Positions 43,517-53,081 are shown, counted from the stretch's first letter. The stretch: 64,000 bases of DNA from Chloroflexi bacterium CFX4 (GCA_021404685.1 QWHC01000009.1:122941-186940); one strand, 5' to 3'. Translations and numbers: made by a program. The notes: generated by a model from the sequence alone, not told the origin.

Positions 43517-44203
43517 CTACTGCACGACGGGCAATTGCGAGAAGGCGCCGGTCAACCGTGCTTGCGTCTGCCACATAATCCAGCCCGTGCCGCCGCTAAA
43601 GCGGATTTGCACCCAGTCGTTGCGCGCATTGCGCCCGATCACATCTACCTGCTGACCCAAGCCCAAGCCGCCAATCAAGGTTGAGGCGGCGCTCGGTTCG
43701 CTGTAGACTTCCACCCGATTGACGAATACACGCGCTACTGTTGCAATGATCGGCGTCGTACCGGTGTTGCTGGCAGTCGCATTCAGGGCGGGACGGTTGG
43801 TGCAGCTATAGCGAACTGGCTCTAGCCCTTCAGAGACGAAAAAGCCTTCGCTATCCACCTCGTAGGCAGTCACAGCGATGAAAGTCCCCTCGCGCTGATT
43901 GCGAAAGGTGAGGCGCTGCCCAAGGTTCAACGGTGCGCCGCCGCCCGAAACTTGTGTAAAGAGCGTTGGTTCGCCCACTTCGCCAAAGACTCCGTTGTTG
44001 TTCAGGTCAACGGTGAAGGCGACGTAAAAAGGTGCGCTGCCGCCCGAAAATCCGTCATAATTCACGTAGGCGGTGGCTTGGCTGCACGTGCGGCGGTGAA
44101 CGCTCAGGCTGAAGATGTTTGCCTCTGCCGCTGTGGTGCTAAGCAACATGGGCAGCAGCACGGCAACGGCGATAGTCAGGCGCATAAAGGCGCGAATAGT
44201 CAT
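43517..44203 (-). CDS. Secreted protein with C-terminal bacterial SH3 domain
   Basis: The 228-residue protein has a Sec signal (LTIAVAVLLPMLLSTTAAEA). An N-terminal beta domain (about 35-150, TAYVNYDGFSGGSAPFYVAF, FIAVTAYEVDSEGFFV) is followed by an SH3b domain (about 160-225: VNRVEVYSEPSAASTLIGGL, GQQVDVIGRNARNDWVQIRF, GTGWIMWQ). SH3b modules bind peptidoglycan or peptides outside the cell. No catalytic domain is seen. ATG 44203 with AGAGG upstream is preferred to an in-frame codon at 44218. The promoter is at 44248-44243. Confidence 0.83.
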   Translation of the reverse strand: MTIRAFMRLTIAVAVLLPMLLSTTAAEANIFSLSVHRRTCSQATAYVNYDGFSGGSAPFYVAFTVDLNNNGVFGEVGEPTLFTQVSGGGAPLNLGQRLTFRNQREGTFIAVTAYEVDSEGFFVSEGLEPVRYSCTNRPALNATASNTGTTPIIATVARVFVNRVEVYSEPSAASTLIGGLGLGQQVDVIGRNARNDWVQIRFSGGTGWIMWQTQARLTGAFSQLPVVQ

Positions 44204-44242
44204 AGCAAAACCTCTCAATCAACTGTATCGAATGCGTTAGGC

Positions 44243-44248
44243 ATTATA
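44243..44248 (-). promoter_or_regulatory. Candidate -10 element (TATAAT) for the SH3 gene
   Basis: TATAAT on the minus strand lies 40 nt before the ATG at 44203. Confidence 0.5.
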
Positions 44249-44319
44249 CAAACCGCTGCTTGAATGCACAACTACGCTTACCCAACTATGTGAATCATCC
44301 TCCCCAATCCCGCCCTGCA

Positions 44320-44425
44320 CAAAACGGGATTTCTACCCCTTCCCATTCCCCGCTGGCGCGGAAAGGGCTAGGGATAGCGGTGGACGATCCCAATGCGATT
44401 TGCCACGCCCTTTTCCACTTGCCCC
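44320..44425. repeat. Dispersed intergenic repeat, copy 2
   Basis: Contains CCCATTCCCCGC, GGAAAGGGCTAGGGATAGCGG and CCACGCCCTTTTCC. The copy near 53340 has TTTCCCTGCGGG, GGAAAGGGCTAGAAAGCGG and CCACGCCCTTTTGA in the same order and similar spacing. It fills most of the gap between the SH3 gene and the next gene. Confidence 0.5.
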
Positions 44426-44449
44426 TTCTCAGGCGGTGCGGCTGCCTGT

Positions 44450-44455
44450 TATACT
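44450..44455 (+). promoter_or_regulatory. Candidate -10 element (TATACT)
   Basis: TATACT lies 39 nt before GTG 44495. Transcription would begin about 44462, so the earlier in-frame codon at 44459 cannot be the start. Confidence 0.45.
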
Positions 44456-44494
44456 TAAATGTCCTGTCCACAGCCCACGAGAGGATTTTTTACC

Positions 44495-45565
44495 GTGCTG
44501 GATAAAAAAGACGCCCAGTGGTGGCTACTCGAAGTGCAAAAACGTCCTGACTCCGCACCCGACCTGATCCGCGCCCTTGCCGACCGCCTCGCTTTTCTGG
44601 ATAAGCAAAATGAACAACTGCGCGCTGAGTTGATCGCCCTTCAGCGTGAGACGCAGGGCAGCTTGCCCGAAGTGGCTGCCTTGCAAGCGCGCATTCGCGA
44701 ACTGGAAGCAGCCCTCCGTGAAGGCGCTGCTGAACGGCATGTAATCCTCTACAGCGCCGATAGCATTTTATTGAACGCGCCCTTGCATGAGGCAACCGCC
44801 TACACGCCGACGCGCCCTTATCCGCCACAAGCTGCCCTGCTCACGGCGCGCCCTGCTGCCGAACTGCTCATCATCACGGCAGAAGCACGCCTATTCGCGC
44901 TCACCCTGAGCGATTTGCCCGCGCCCGCGCTTGGCAGCCACGCCTTGCTGGGCAATCCGCGTGATGTGGCAGCTATCCTAGATCGCGCTGCCTTTGCCCA
45001 ACAGCGCTTTCTGACGCTCTATACGCAGCGCGGCTATGTTTACAGCCTATTGGCGGGCATGATCAACAGAGCTGCTGCCAAGCATGAACGGCTCATCCGC
45101 AACCTGCCAACCGACGATCCGATCATCGGCGCGCTGCCTTCTAGCAACACCGATCTATTTGTGTTGACCAACAAAGGGCGCTGGACGCGCTTCCCTGAGC
45201 GCAGCCTGAACGGCACAGGCAGCCTTGCCCTGCCGCTTGGTGAGGCCGAATACCTGATCGGCGTGGTATCGCTGCCCGCTGATGCCGAGCTGTGTTTTGT
45301 CAGCAAGGATGGGCACGCCTTCATCCGCAGCACAACCGATTTGCCTGCCAAACGGACGCACGGCACACTTGGCGGTACGCTGCTACGCGGCAGGCACTTA
45401 TGCGGCGTGACGGCGGCGCGGGAAATCCTCGCACTCAGCACGACAGGCAGACTCATTCACACAGATTGGGAACAGCTTGGCAGCACAGCACGCGGCGAAA
45501 ACGGCGTGCTGCTCGGCCCAATGGCGCATGGCGAACAGATCACAGCACTAATCGGCACTGCCTGA
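44495..45565 (+). CDS. Coiled-coil protein with GyrA-C-terminal-like beta-pinwheel
   Basis: The 356-residue protein begins with an amphipathic helix and coiled coil (about 20-75, RLAFLDKQNEQLRAELIALQ, ARIRELEAAL). The rest consists of repeats like the DNA-wrapping blades of the gyrase A C-terminal domain: LTLYTQRGYVYSL, LFVLTNKGRWTRFPE, CFVSKDGHAFIR and LALSTTGRLIHTD, separated by IGVVSLP-type strands. There is no gyrase N-terminal (tyrosine recombination) domain. The start is GTG 44495 with AGAGG upstream, consistent with the promoter at 44450. A DNA-binding role is inferred from the fold; the canonical GyrA box is not obvious. It is monocistronic and convergent with hisG. Confidence 0.7.
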   Translation: MLDKKDAQWWLLEVQKRPDSAPDLIRALADRLAFLDKQNEQLRAELIALQRETQGSLPEVAALQARIRELEAALREGAAERHVILYSADSILLNAPLHEATAYTPTRPYPPQAALLTARPAAELLIITAEARLFALTLSDLPAPALGSHALLGNPRDVAAILDRAAFAQQRFLTLYTQRGYVYSLLAGMINRAAAKHERLIRNLPTDDPIIGALPSSNTDLFVLTNKGRWTRFPERSLNGTGSLALPLGEAEYLIGVVSLPADAELCFVSKDGHAFIRSTTDLPAKRTHGTLGGTLLRGRHLCGVTAAREILALSTTGRLIHTDWEQLGSTARGENGVLLGPMAHGEQITALIGTA

Positions 45566-45580
45566 GTTGGTCAGCATCCG

Positions 45581-46603
45581 TCATTTCGCCGCCTTGCCCA
45601 GTTTTTCTAACAAGCGCTGATAGCTTGGCGATTGCGGCAAAAACACATAGCGCGCTGGAATCACCGTTGTTTGTGTGCCACCGATGCTGCGTAAATGTGC
45701 CACCGCTGCCAATAAATGCTTTTTATGCACAATGATCGTGGCGCTGAACCAGCGTTCGGCAAGGTGTGAGGCGTAGATCGGCGCGACGGTTGGCCCTTGC
45801 AAACCGCGTGTGATCGGATTAGCCGCAACTGCGTGCGCCACCGACTCGGCATCGTCGCCGCGCACGTTCGCCGTCAGTTGGTAGTAGTTCTGTCCGCTGA
45901 GTGTGGCATCGAAAACTTCAAGCAAGGTGCGTGCCGTCTCCAGCACGTGCGGTGCATCGTGCAGGCGGCGCGTATTGGCGATCAGGCAGGCAGTTGACTC
46001 CAGCAGCACACCGTCGGCAAGCGGCTTCAGGTGATTCTCGCGCAGCGTGGTGCCAGTCGCGCTCAGGTCAACGACCACATCGGCGTAGCCAAGCGTTGGT
46101 GCCACCTCAATCGCGCCCTCTGCCTCGACAAGTGTGAAATGAAAAATGCCATGCTGGTGCAGAAAGCGCCGCGCAAGGTTGGTGAACTTGGTGGCGACGC
46201 GCAAATTGCGGCGCTTGCTCTCACGGAAATCGAGCGCCACATCCGCCAGATCGGTCATGGTCTCCACATCAATCCACGCCTCCGGCACAGCGATCACCAA
46301 CGCGCACTCGCCGTAGCGCAAATCCTCATGAATGAGCGTTACGACGTCGCTTTCGCCCACCAACTCATAGACGACATCCAGCCCACTGATGCCCATATCC
46401 AAGGTGCCATCAGCAACTTTATAGACAATGTCGGTCACGCGCTGAAAGAGGACATCTGCCTGCGGCAGCGCTGAAATGCGTGCCACATATTGGCGTGGGT
46501 TGGATTTAGAGACTTTCAAGTCGCACGCCTTCAGAAACTCGGTGGTTGGATCGGCAAGCGCGCCTTTGCTGGGTAGGGCAAGGCTGACACGCGGCTCAGG
46601 CAT
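45581..46603 (-). CDS. hisG: ATP phosphoribosyltransferase, long form
   Basis: The 340-residue enzyme catalyses the first step of histidine synthesis. N-terminal SLALPSKGAL, the mid-section DMGISGLDVVYELV, GYADVVVDLSATGTTLREN and the C-terminal HisG_C-like end (ATIIVHKKHLLAAVAHLRSIGG) are present. The C-terminal regulatory domain marks the long, hexameric, histidine-inhibited form, which normally works without HisZ. The start ATG 46603 overlaps the end of the hisZ-like gene by eight bases, with GAGGTG before it. It is the last gene of the purB-hisZ-hisG unit. Confidence 0.9.
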   Translation of the reverse strand: MPEPRVSLALPSKGALADPTTEFLKACDLKVSKSNPRQYVARISALPQADVLFQRVTDIVYKVADGTLDMGISGLDVVYELVGESDVVTLIHEDLRYGECALVIAVPEAWIDVETMTDLADVALDFRESKRRNLRVATKFTNLARRFLHQHGIFHFTLVEAEGAIEVAPTLGYADVVVDLSATGTTLRENHLKPLADGVLLESTACLIANTRRLHDAPHVLETARTLLEVFDATLSGQNYYQLTANVRGDDAESVAHAVAANPITRGLQGPTVAPIYASHLAERWFSATIIVHKKHLLAAVAHLRSIGGTQTTVIPARYVFLPQSPSYQRLLEKLGKAAK

Positions 46604-48104
46604 GGCGCACCTCACGCTGGATGTATTCGGCAGCTTCGGCAAGGCTCAGGCTGACCTGCTCAGCGCGGTGCATATCGCGCAGGCTCAGCCGATTGGTAGC
46701 ACGTTCTTCCGTGCCGATCAGGATGACGTAGGGAATGTTTCGCTTGGCGGCGTGCGCCAATACTTGGGATAAGTTGCGCGTTGGCGGCGCATAGAGTGCG
46801 ATATTGCCGTGAGCGCGCAGCGCCATCGCGGTACGCGCCGCCTCTGCATCGTCAGCATCTTCAATTGGCACGACCAACGCGATGGGCGCACTCTCGGCAG
46901 CCTTTGGCGTGCCAAGCGCCGCCAGCACCCGATCCAAACCATAGGCGAAACCAATGGCTGGCGTATCCGCCGCAGCGCCCAACACGCGGATCAATTCATC
47001 ATAGCGCCCGCCACCACACAGTTGATCACCCGCTGCGCTGTAGACCTCAAAGACGATGCCGCTGTAGTAATTCAAGCCGCGTGCAAAGCCCATGTTCAGT
47101 CGCACAGCCTCAGGCGGAACGCCATAGGCAGGCAGCAGCCCAATCACGGCGCGCAGCTCTGCAAAGGCGGCGCGTGCTGCCGTCTGTTCAGGCGGAATCA
47201 GGCGCTCCAGGGCGGGCAACACCACTTCAGGTGCGCCGTCCAGAGCGCAAAGCTGCTCTAGGAAGTCCAGTGCCTGCATCAGATCAGCGCGTTGGCTGGC
47301 GCGGCGCTGTTTGGTGAGCAGCCGCTTGGCAATATCGGTGCTGGTGCGCCCAACGCCCGTCGTGCCAAGATCAGCCGATTCCAAGAGCAGTTGCAGCGCG
47401 CTGCCCAGTTTATCCGAGTCCGCGCTGAGCGCCTCCGCCGAAAGCGCGGTGCGATCATCGGTGTTGGGCAAGCCGCCATAGAGTTTGGCAAGCTCTGCCT
47501 CCACATAGGCGCGCCCACGCCCTGCCCGCCGCAAATTCTCCACCTGCCCCAGCACAAAGCGCCGCAAGCGCCGATCAAGGTTAAAGGGCGCGATCAAGAG
47601 CGCCAATAAGCCCACATGCCCAATGACGAGGCGCAGCCCTTGCAAACCAAGCGTCTGCAAGCCGTGCATCGCCATGCCAAGCGTCTCAGCGTCCGCACCA
47701 ACACCGCTGGCACCGATCAGCTCTGTGCCGAGCATGGTGAATTGGCGCGAATGGTTGCGTTGGGGCGCCTCATAACGAAAGACTTCGCCCAAGAACTGCC
47801 AGCGCAGCGGCTTTGGCTCATGCTGAAAGCGCTCCACATACATGCGCGCTGCGGAAGGCGTGAACTCCGAGCGCAAGCACAGCAAGCGTCCGTAGAGTTC
47901 AAAGGTGAAAAGGCGGTTCACGGCATCATCGCCGCTTTTGGTCAGGAACAAGTCGGCATACTCCACAAAAGGCGTCTCCACGCGCTGATAGCCAAAGCGC
48001 GTCAGGGCATCTTGCAGGCGTGCGGCAACCTGCGCGGCGGCAGCACTTTCGGCTGCTGTGCGGTCGTAAAAGCCTTGTGGACGGCTAAAGGTTGGTGAGG
48101 TCAT
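46596..48104 (-). CDS. HisZ/HisRS-like protein (class II aminoacyl-tRNA synthetase fold) with anticodon-binding-like C-terminus
   Basis: The 502-residue protein has a HisRS-type catalytic core: FLGEVFRYEAPQRNHSRQF (motif 2), RGLNYYSGIVFEVY and GGRYDELIRVLG with GFAYGLDR (motif 3). The substrate region reads LRSEFTPSAAR, closer to HisZ (LRpDfT) than to HisRS (LRPEGT), and RGLNYY replaces RGLDYY. Unlike most HisZ it keeps an HGTP-anticodon-like domain at the end (VVPIEDADDAEAARTAMALR, IPYVILIGTEE). HisZ is the regulatory subunit of short-form HisG. It overlaps purB by 4 bp and hisG by 8 bp. It may be HisZ, a divergent HisRS, or a HisRS paralogue with a new role. Confidence 0.75.
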   Translation of the reverse strand: MTSPTFSRPQGFYDRTAAESAAAAQVAARLQDALTRFGYQRVETPFVEYADLFLTKSGDDAVNRLFTFELYGRLLCLRSEFTPSAARMYVERFQHEPKPLRWQFLGEVFRYEAPQRNHSRQFTMLGTELIGASGVGADAETLGMAMHGLQTLGLQGLRLVIGHVGLLALLIAPFNLDRRLRRFVLGQVENLRRAGRGRAYVEAELAKLYGGLPNTDDRTALSAEALSADSDKLGSALQLLLESADLGTTGVGRTSTDIAKRLLTKQRRASQRADLMQALDFLEQLCALDGAPEVVLPALERLIPPEQTAARAAFAELRAVIGLLPAYGVPPEAVRLNMGFARGLNYYSGIVFEVYSAAGDQLCGGGRYDELIRVLGAAADTPAIGFAYGLDRVLAALGTPKAAESAPIALVVPIEDADDAEAARTAMALRAHGNIALYAPPTRNLSQVLAHAAKRNIPYVILIGTEERATNRLSLRDMHRAEQVSLSLAEAAEYIQREVRHA

Positions 48105-49510
48105 ACATCCTGTCGTTCGTCAATTAAGGTGCGGATGGCGGCAGCGATGGCACGTGCGCGCTGCGGCGCATCGCCAATGTGATCATCGGCGCGCATAATC
48201 TCACGCAGGCGGCGCGGCGGCACAAATTCGGTCAGACGAATATCGGCGCATAGGCTTTCGACCAACATATGTGCGCCGCGTTCGCGCATCTCTTGCCATG
48301 CGTAAAGGCTGTGTTCGCGGATGACTTCATGCAGCACCTGCCGATCTCCACCGCCGCGCACTGCTTCCATCAGCACGCGCTCCGTGGCGGCAAAGGCGCC
48401 GTAGTTCTCCAGATTTTGCCGAATGGCATCACGGTTAATCCGTAAGCCTTGCAGAATGCGCGTTAGGCGGCGCAACATTTCATCGCTGGCAAGGAATGCC
48501 TCTGGCAGCACGCTGCGGCGGTTGGCAGAGTCATCAAGGGTGCGCTCTAACAAGCTGTTGGCAGCATTATTCCAAACCACAGCAGGCAGGGCTGCCACAA
48601 GGCGCGCAAGGCTATCAATATTTTCGGCGTTGATCGGGTTGCGCTTAAACGGCATAGCAGAGGAACCTACTTGGGAAGCGCCAAACGGTTCGCTCCATTC
48701 GCCCAACGGCGGCGATTGCAGGACGCGCATATCGAAGGCAATCTTGTGTAGCGTGAGCGCCATACCTGCCAACGTGCTGATCGCTAGCCAATCTTGGCGG
48801 CGCGAGTAGGTTTGCGTGGCAACTGTCAGTGCCTCAATGCCCAGATTGCTCATCACACGCGCTTCAAACTGCTGCGGCGTGATGCCTGTGCCTTCCAACA
48901 GGTGAGCATAGGCAGCCGATGTGCCAACAGAACCTTTGAAGCCCTTGCCGCGCAGTTGCAGGCGCACCGTCCGCAGCGACTCAAAATCGGCACATAAATC
49001 GTGCGCGTAGCAGGCTAGGCGGTAGCCAACGGTGGTTGGTTCGGCAGGCTGAAGGTGCGTGAAGCCAATGGTCGCTAGGTCGGCGGTCAGCTCGATCTGC
49101 TCGGCAAAAACGCGCAGCAGGTCGCGCAGTTGGTTGATGATCAGGTTCAAACTCTCGCGCAGGCGCAACACATCGGCGTTATCTTCAATATCAGCACTGG
49201 TGGCGCCAAGGTGAATAATGCCGCCGCCAATGGCACATTGTTCGGCGTAACATTTGATCTCTGCCATCAAGTCGTGGTGGATTTCTGCCTCGATGGCGAG
49301 GGCGCGTGCGATGTCTACGGCGTCCTTGTGGGCGCGTAAATCGGCAAGCTGTGCGGCGCTTACCAGCCCGACGGTGTGCTGCGCTTCTGCCAGTGCTACC
49401 CAGATGGTGCGCCACAGGCGGCGCTTATGCACCTCTGACCAAAGTTGGCGCATTTGCGGCGAGCCGTAGCGCCACGCAAAAGGACTTAGATAGGTTTCAT
49501 GTGTAAACAT
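48101..49510 (-). CDS. purB: Adenylosuccinate lyase
   Basis: The 469-residue enzyme of purine synthesis cleaves adenylosuccinate and SAICAR to release fumarate. The fumarase/lyase signature GSSAMPFKRNPINAENI is clear. HLGATSADIEDNADVLRLRE and FTHLQPAEPTTVGYRLACYA, holding catalytic histidines, are present. The start is ATG 49510 with AAGG upstream. It is first in the purB-hisZ-hisG unit; the pairing is sensible because AICAR produced by histidine synthesis feeds purine synthesis through neighbouring steps. Confidence 0.94.
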   Translation of the reverse strand: MFTHETYLSPFAWRYGSPQMRQLWSEVHKRRLWRTIWVALAEAQHTVGLVSAAQLADLRAHKDAVDIARALAIEAEIHHDLMAEIKCYAEQCAIGGGIIHLGATSADIEDNADVLRLRESLNLIINQLRDLLRVFAEQIELTADLATIGFTHLQPAEPTTVGYRLACYAHDLCADFESLRTVRLQLRGKGFKGSVGTSAAYAHLLEGTGITPQQFEARVMSNLGIEALTVATQTYSRRQDWLAISTLAGMALTLHKIAFDMRVLQSPPLGEWSEPFGASQVGSSAMPFKRNPINAENIDSLARLVAALPAVVWNNAANSLLERTLDDSANRRSVLPEAFLASDEMLRRLTRILQGLRINRDAIRQNLENYGAFAATERVLMEAVRGGGDRQVLHEVIREHSLYAWQEMRERGAHMLVESLCADIRLTEFVPPRRLREIMRADDHIGDAPQRARAIAAAIRTLIDERQDV

Positions 49511-49667
49511 CAAGACGCCTTGCTGTTACCGTGCAATACATTCAGAGTGGCACTTTTATGCTACCCCATTTGGGGAAGCACAAGCAAGCGGCGTTCGCAC
49601 GGACGGAGAATTGTGAGGCTGCCTTTGGCAGACATTACAAAGATCATGCAGTCTATTGCATTTCGGC

Positions 49668-49673
49668 TATAAT
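49668..49673 (+). promoter_or_regulatory. Candidate -10 element (GGCTATAAT)
   Basis: TATAAT in CGGCTATAATCGG lies 40 nt before the amino-acid permease start at 49714. Confidence 0.5.
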
Positions 49674-49713
49674 CGGCGCACAGTGAATACTTTCTTCGTT
49701 TGATAAAGTGCTT

Positions 49714-50904
49714 ATGACAGATCTTACCCAACCGCCTAATTCACAGCCCTTCGCCTTCCTGCGCGATGTGCGCTTCCTGCGCGTGACCGTTCAGCTGGCC
49801 GTGCTAAGCGTGATTGTGCTACTCGGGATTTGGCTCGTCGGCAATACCAGCGAAGGCTTGGCGCGTGCGCGCATTCCCACCGATTTCAGCTTCCTTTCGC
49901 AGCCCTCAGGCTTTCAGATTGACGAAGGCTTTGTAGATCAGCCGCATAAACGCACAGATAGCTATGCTAACGCCTTCGTAATCGGCCTGATTAATACGCT
50001 GCGCGCTGTGGTGGTCAGCCTGATCCTCTCGACGCTGCTTGGGCTGTTCGTCGGTGTGGCGCGCCTCTCCACCAACTACTTGGTGCGGACGTTGGCAATC
50101 GGCTACATTGAGTTGTTTCAAAATACGCCGCTGCTGCTGCAATTGTTCTTCATCTTCACCAGTGTGCTGCTGACCTTGCCGCCGCCTGCCACGCCGATTG
50201 AACTGCCGGGCCCGAGCTATTTGAGTTCCGGCGGCTTGGCAACGCCAAACCTGATCGGCGGCGAGAACGCCACCTTATGGTTGGTGGTTGCTGCGCTAGG
50301 CATCGTCATTGGTGTTACGTTGTGGCGGCGCCTGCGCCGTGTGCGCCTTGAGACGGGGCAAGTGACCTACGCCGCCGAGATTGGGCTGGGCGTGATGTTG
50401 GTGGTGGGCGTGCTGGCATGGTTGGTTTTGCAGCCCTTCAGCGTGGATTTTCCTGAGCTAGGGCGCTTTGGCTACATACGCGGTAAGGGTGCCATCATCT
50501 CGGCGAACTTTGTGGCGATTATACTCGGCTTGGTGCTGTATACCGGCGCCTTCATCGCTGAAATTGTGCGGTCGGGCATTCAGTCCGTGCCAGTTGGTCA
50601 GTGGGAAGCGGCGCGTTCACAAGGCTTCACCTATGGGCAGATTTTGCGCCTGATCGTGATTCCGCAGGCGCTGCGCGTCATGATTCCGCCACTGACCAAC
50701 CAGTACCTGAACCTTGCTAAGAACAGCAGCCTTGGTGCGGCGGTTGGCTTTGCTGAAGTGTTTGGCGTGGCGCGCACGATGGCACAGAGCGTTTCCGTCG
50801 TGCCGATCATGATCATCGTCATGGGCATTTATCTGTCGCTCAGCCTGATCACCGCCGCTGTGATGAACGTCCTCAACACACGCTTTCAAATCAAAACGCG
50901 CTAG
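49714..50904 (+). CDS. Polar amino-acid ABC transporter permease, AapQ/HisQ-like
   Basis: The 396-residue inner-membrane protein has about eight helices. FVIGLINTLRAVVVSLILSTLLG and the EAA loop QWEAARSQGFTYGQILRLIVIPQALRVMIPPLTNQYLNL are typical of HAAT permeases. Its greater length and extra N-terminal and mid-protein helices resemble the general L-amino-acid transporter subunit AapQ. ATG 49714 is two codons after an in-frame GTG; neither has a strong ribosome-binding site. It is followed by the second permease 15 nt later and the ATPase gene after that. Confidence 0.9.
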   Translation: MTDLTQPPNSQPFAFLRDVRFLRVTVQLAVLSVIVLLGIWLVGNTSEGLARARIPTDFSFLSQPSGFQIDEGFVDQPHKRTDSYANAFVIGLINTLRAVVVSLILSTLLGLFVGVARLSTNYLVRTLAIGYIELFQNTPLLLQLFFIFTSVLLTLPPPATPIELPGPSYLSSGGLATPNLIGGENATLWLVVAALGIVIGVTLWRRLRRVRLETGQVTYAAEIGLGVMLVVGVLAWLVLQPFSVDFPELGRFGYIRGKGAIISANFVAIILGLVLYTGAFIAEIVRSGIQSVPVGQWEAARSQGFTYGQILRLIVIPQALRVMIPPLTNQYLNLAKNSSLGAAVGFAEVFGVARTMAQSVSVVPIMIIVMGIYLSLSLITAAVMNVLNTRFQIKTR

Positions 50905-50919
50905 AAAGGCAAGCAGATC

Positions 50920-52308
50920 ATGACAAGCATCCCTGCCAGTGCTGTGACGCGCCCACCTGTTGAACGCGGCGCGTTGGCGTGGCTGAAGAAGAACTTGTTC
51001 CGCACACCGTTCGACTCTGCGATGACGATCATCGTCTTGGGCATTGGTGTTCTGCTGCTGGCGCAGTTTTTCCAGTGGGCAATCACACAGGCGCAGTGGA
51101 CGGTCATCACGACCAATTTTCGCATTTTGTTGCAAGGCACCTATCCCGCCGATCAGGGTGGCAGGCTTGGCTTATCAGTGGCGCTCATCACACTGATTGC
51201 CGGCATAAGCTGGGGCATCTGGGGCAAATTGTTCCGTGCGACGGTCTTTGCCTTTGTGGGCGGCGTGCTGATCTTCATCATCGTGCCGGCGGCAGCCGAA
51301 GGGCTGAGCGATGCGCCGCAAGGCACACTCAGCGCCTATCTGAGTGGGCAGCTTGCGCCGTTGTTCAGCCTTCTGCGTGAGCCTGTCATGCTCTTGGTGG
51401 GCTGCCTGCTGATTGGCTACGCGGTTGGGCGGCTTGGCAAGCGCCTGAACCGCAAACGGGCAGGGCGCTACACGCTGATCGGCTGGCTGGTGCTGATCCC
51501 AATAGTGTTCTTCTTGGTGCGTGGCTTCACCGATGCCGACGGCATTTTGCCCTTTGTGCAGACCAACCGCTGGGGCGGCTTGCTGCTCACCTTCATGCTG
51601 GCATTTGTGGCGATTGTGGCATGCTTCCCGTTGGGCATTTTGCTGGCACTAGGGCGCATGAGCGGCGGTAGCCACACGCTGGAATTCAAAGCGCCGCCGC
51701 GCTGGTGGCTGAATCCGTTGCAGTGGCTGCACGCGCTCAGCATTTGGTGGCGCAACTTGGGCAATTATCCGATCATCAAGCTGCTGTGCATTGTCTATAT
51801 TGAGTTCTTGCGCGGCGTGCCTTTGGTGACGGTCTTTTTCACGGCAAACCTGATCGTGCCGTTGGCACTTGGTGATAACAACATAGACGCCGTGCTGCGT
51901 GCGATGGTGGCGCTCACGCTCTTTGAGGCTGCCTACATCGCCGAGATTGTGCGCGGCGGCTTACAGGCACTGCCGCCCGGTCAGCTTGAGGCGGCAAAAG
52001 CGCTCGGACTCAGCCCGGTGCAGGCAACGCTCTTTATTACCTTGCCGCAGGCGCTCCGCATCGCCATCCCGACCTTAGTTGGGCAGTTCATCACGATGTT
52101 TAAGGATACATCGTTGGTGGCGATCATCAGCCTGACCGACCTGCTCGGCATTTCGCGCTCAGTGCTGGCGCAGAACGAGTTCATCGGCAGGCACCGCGAG
52201 ATTTATGTGTTTGTGGCAATTGTTTACTTCGTCTTTTCCTACGGCATGTCTTACGCGGCGCGGCAGCTAGAGCGCAGCGGCAGCGGTGCAGTGCGGAAAC
52301 TTGGCTAA
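50920..52308 (+). CDS. Polar amino-acid ABC transporter permease, AapM-like
   Basis: The 462-residue protein has roughly ten helices and a C-terminal HAAT permease core with the EAA loop [42 protein letters not shown]. The long N-terminal part (about 1-230) holds extra helices, as in AapM of the general L-amino-acid transporter. It would form the heterodimeric channel with the preceding AapQ-like subunit. It starts 15 nt after that gene and is followed 16 nt later by the ATPase gene. Confidence 0.9.
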   Translation: MTSIPASAVTRPPVERGALAWLKKNLFRTPFDSAMTIIVLGIGVLLLAQFFQWAITQAQWTVITTNFRILLQGTYPADQGGRLGLSVALITLIAGISWGIWGKLFRATVFAFVGGVLIFIIVPAAAEGLSDAPQGTLSAYLSGQLAPLFSLLREPVMLLVGCLLIGYAVGRLGKRLNRKRAGRYTLIGWLVLIPIVFFLVRGFTDADGILPFVQTNRWGGLLLTFMLAFVAIVACFPLGILLALGRMSGGSHTLEFKAPPRWWLNPLQWLHALSIWWRNLGNYPIIKLLCIVYIEFLRGVPLVTVFFTANLIVPLALGDNNIDAVLRAMVALTLFEAAYIAEIVRGGLQALPPGQLEAAKALGLSPVQATLFITLPQALRIAIPTLVGQFITMFKDTSLVAIISLTDLLGISRSVLAQNEFIGRHREIYVFVAIVYFVFSYGMSYAARQLERSGSGAVRKLG

Positions 52309-52324
52309 CAGCGAGGGACACTCT

Positions 52325-53074
52325 ATGGCAAAACAGGGCGAACCGATCATCACCGTGCGCGATCTGCACAAGTGGTATGGCGATTTTCACGTGCTGCGCG
52401 GCATTAATGTGCAGGTGGCAGTCGGTGAAGTGGTCGTGATCTGCGGACCGTCAGGCTCAGGCAAATCTACATTCATCCGCACCATCAATCGTCTGGAAGA
52501 ACACGAGCGCGGTGACATCATCGTAGATGGCATTCACCTGACCAACGATGTACGAAACATCGCCACCATTCGCAGCGAGATCGGTATGGTCTTTCAGAGC
52601 TTTAACCTGTTTCCACACCTCACGGTGCTGCAAAACATCACCCTGGCGCCGTTATGGGTGCGGAAACGTCCACGCCGTGAGGCGGAAAAAGTGGCACAAG
52701 AACTGCTGGAGCGCGTCAAAATCCCAGAGCAGGCGCACAAATATCCCGGTCAGCTCAGCGGCGGTCAGCAGCAGCGCGTGGCGATTGCGCGTGCGCTTGC
52801 CATGCAGCCTAAGGTGATGCTCTTTGATGAACCGACCAGCGCCCTTGATCCAGAGATGATCAAGGAAGTGCTAGACGTGATGCGCGAACTAGCGCGCAGC
52901 GGTCTGACGATGTTGGTGGTGACGCACGAAATGGGCTTTGCGCGTGAGGTGGCCGATCGGATCATCTTCTTCGATAAGGGCGAAATCGTCGAAGAAAATA
53001 CGCCGGATGGCTTCTTCAACGCGCCCAAGACGGATCGCGCCAAGCAGTTTTTGGCGAATATCCTCGCGCACTAG
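52325..53074 (+). CDS. Polar amino-acid ABC transporter ATP-binding protein, AapP/GlnQ-like
   Basis: The 249-residue ATPase has Walker [11 protein letters not shown]-loop [14 protein letters not shown], signature [16 protein letters not shown], Walker [16 protein letters not shown] and the H-loop in VVTHEMGFA. The extra conserved Glu/Asp pattern is of the GlnQ/HisP group. ATG 52325 is chosen because GAGGG lies 8 nt upstream; the in-frame codon at 52286 lies inside the preceding gene. No periplasmic amino-acid-binding protein gene is present in the operon, which is unusual. Confidence 0.95.
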   Translation: MAKQGEPIITVRDLHKWYGDFHVLRGINVQVAVGEVVVICGPSGSGKSTFIRTINRLEEHERGDIIVDGIHLTNDVRNIATIRSEIGMVFQSFNLFPHLTVLQNITLAPLWVRKRPRREAEKVAQELLERVKIPEQAHKYPGQLSGGQQQRVAIARALAMQPKVMLFDEPTSALDPEMIKEVLDVMRELARSGLTMLVVTHEMGFAREVADRIIFFDKGEIVEENTPDGFFNAPKTDRAKQFLANILAH

Positions 53075-53081
53075 GCACGCA

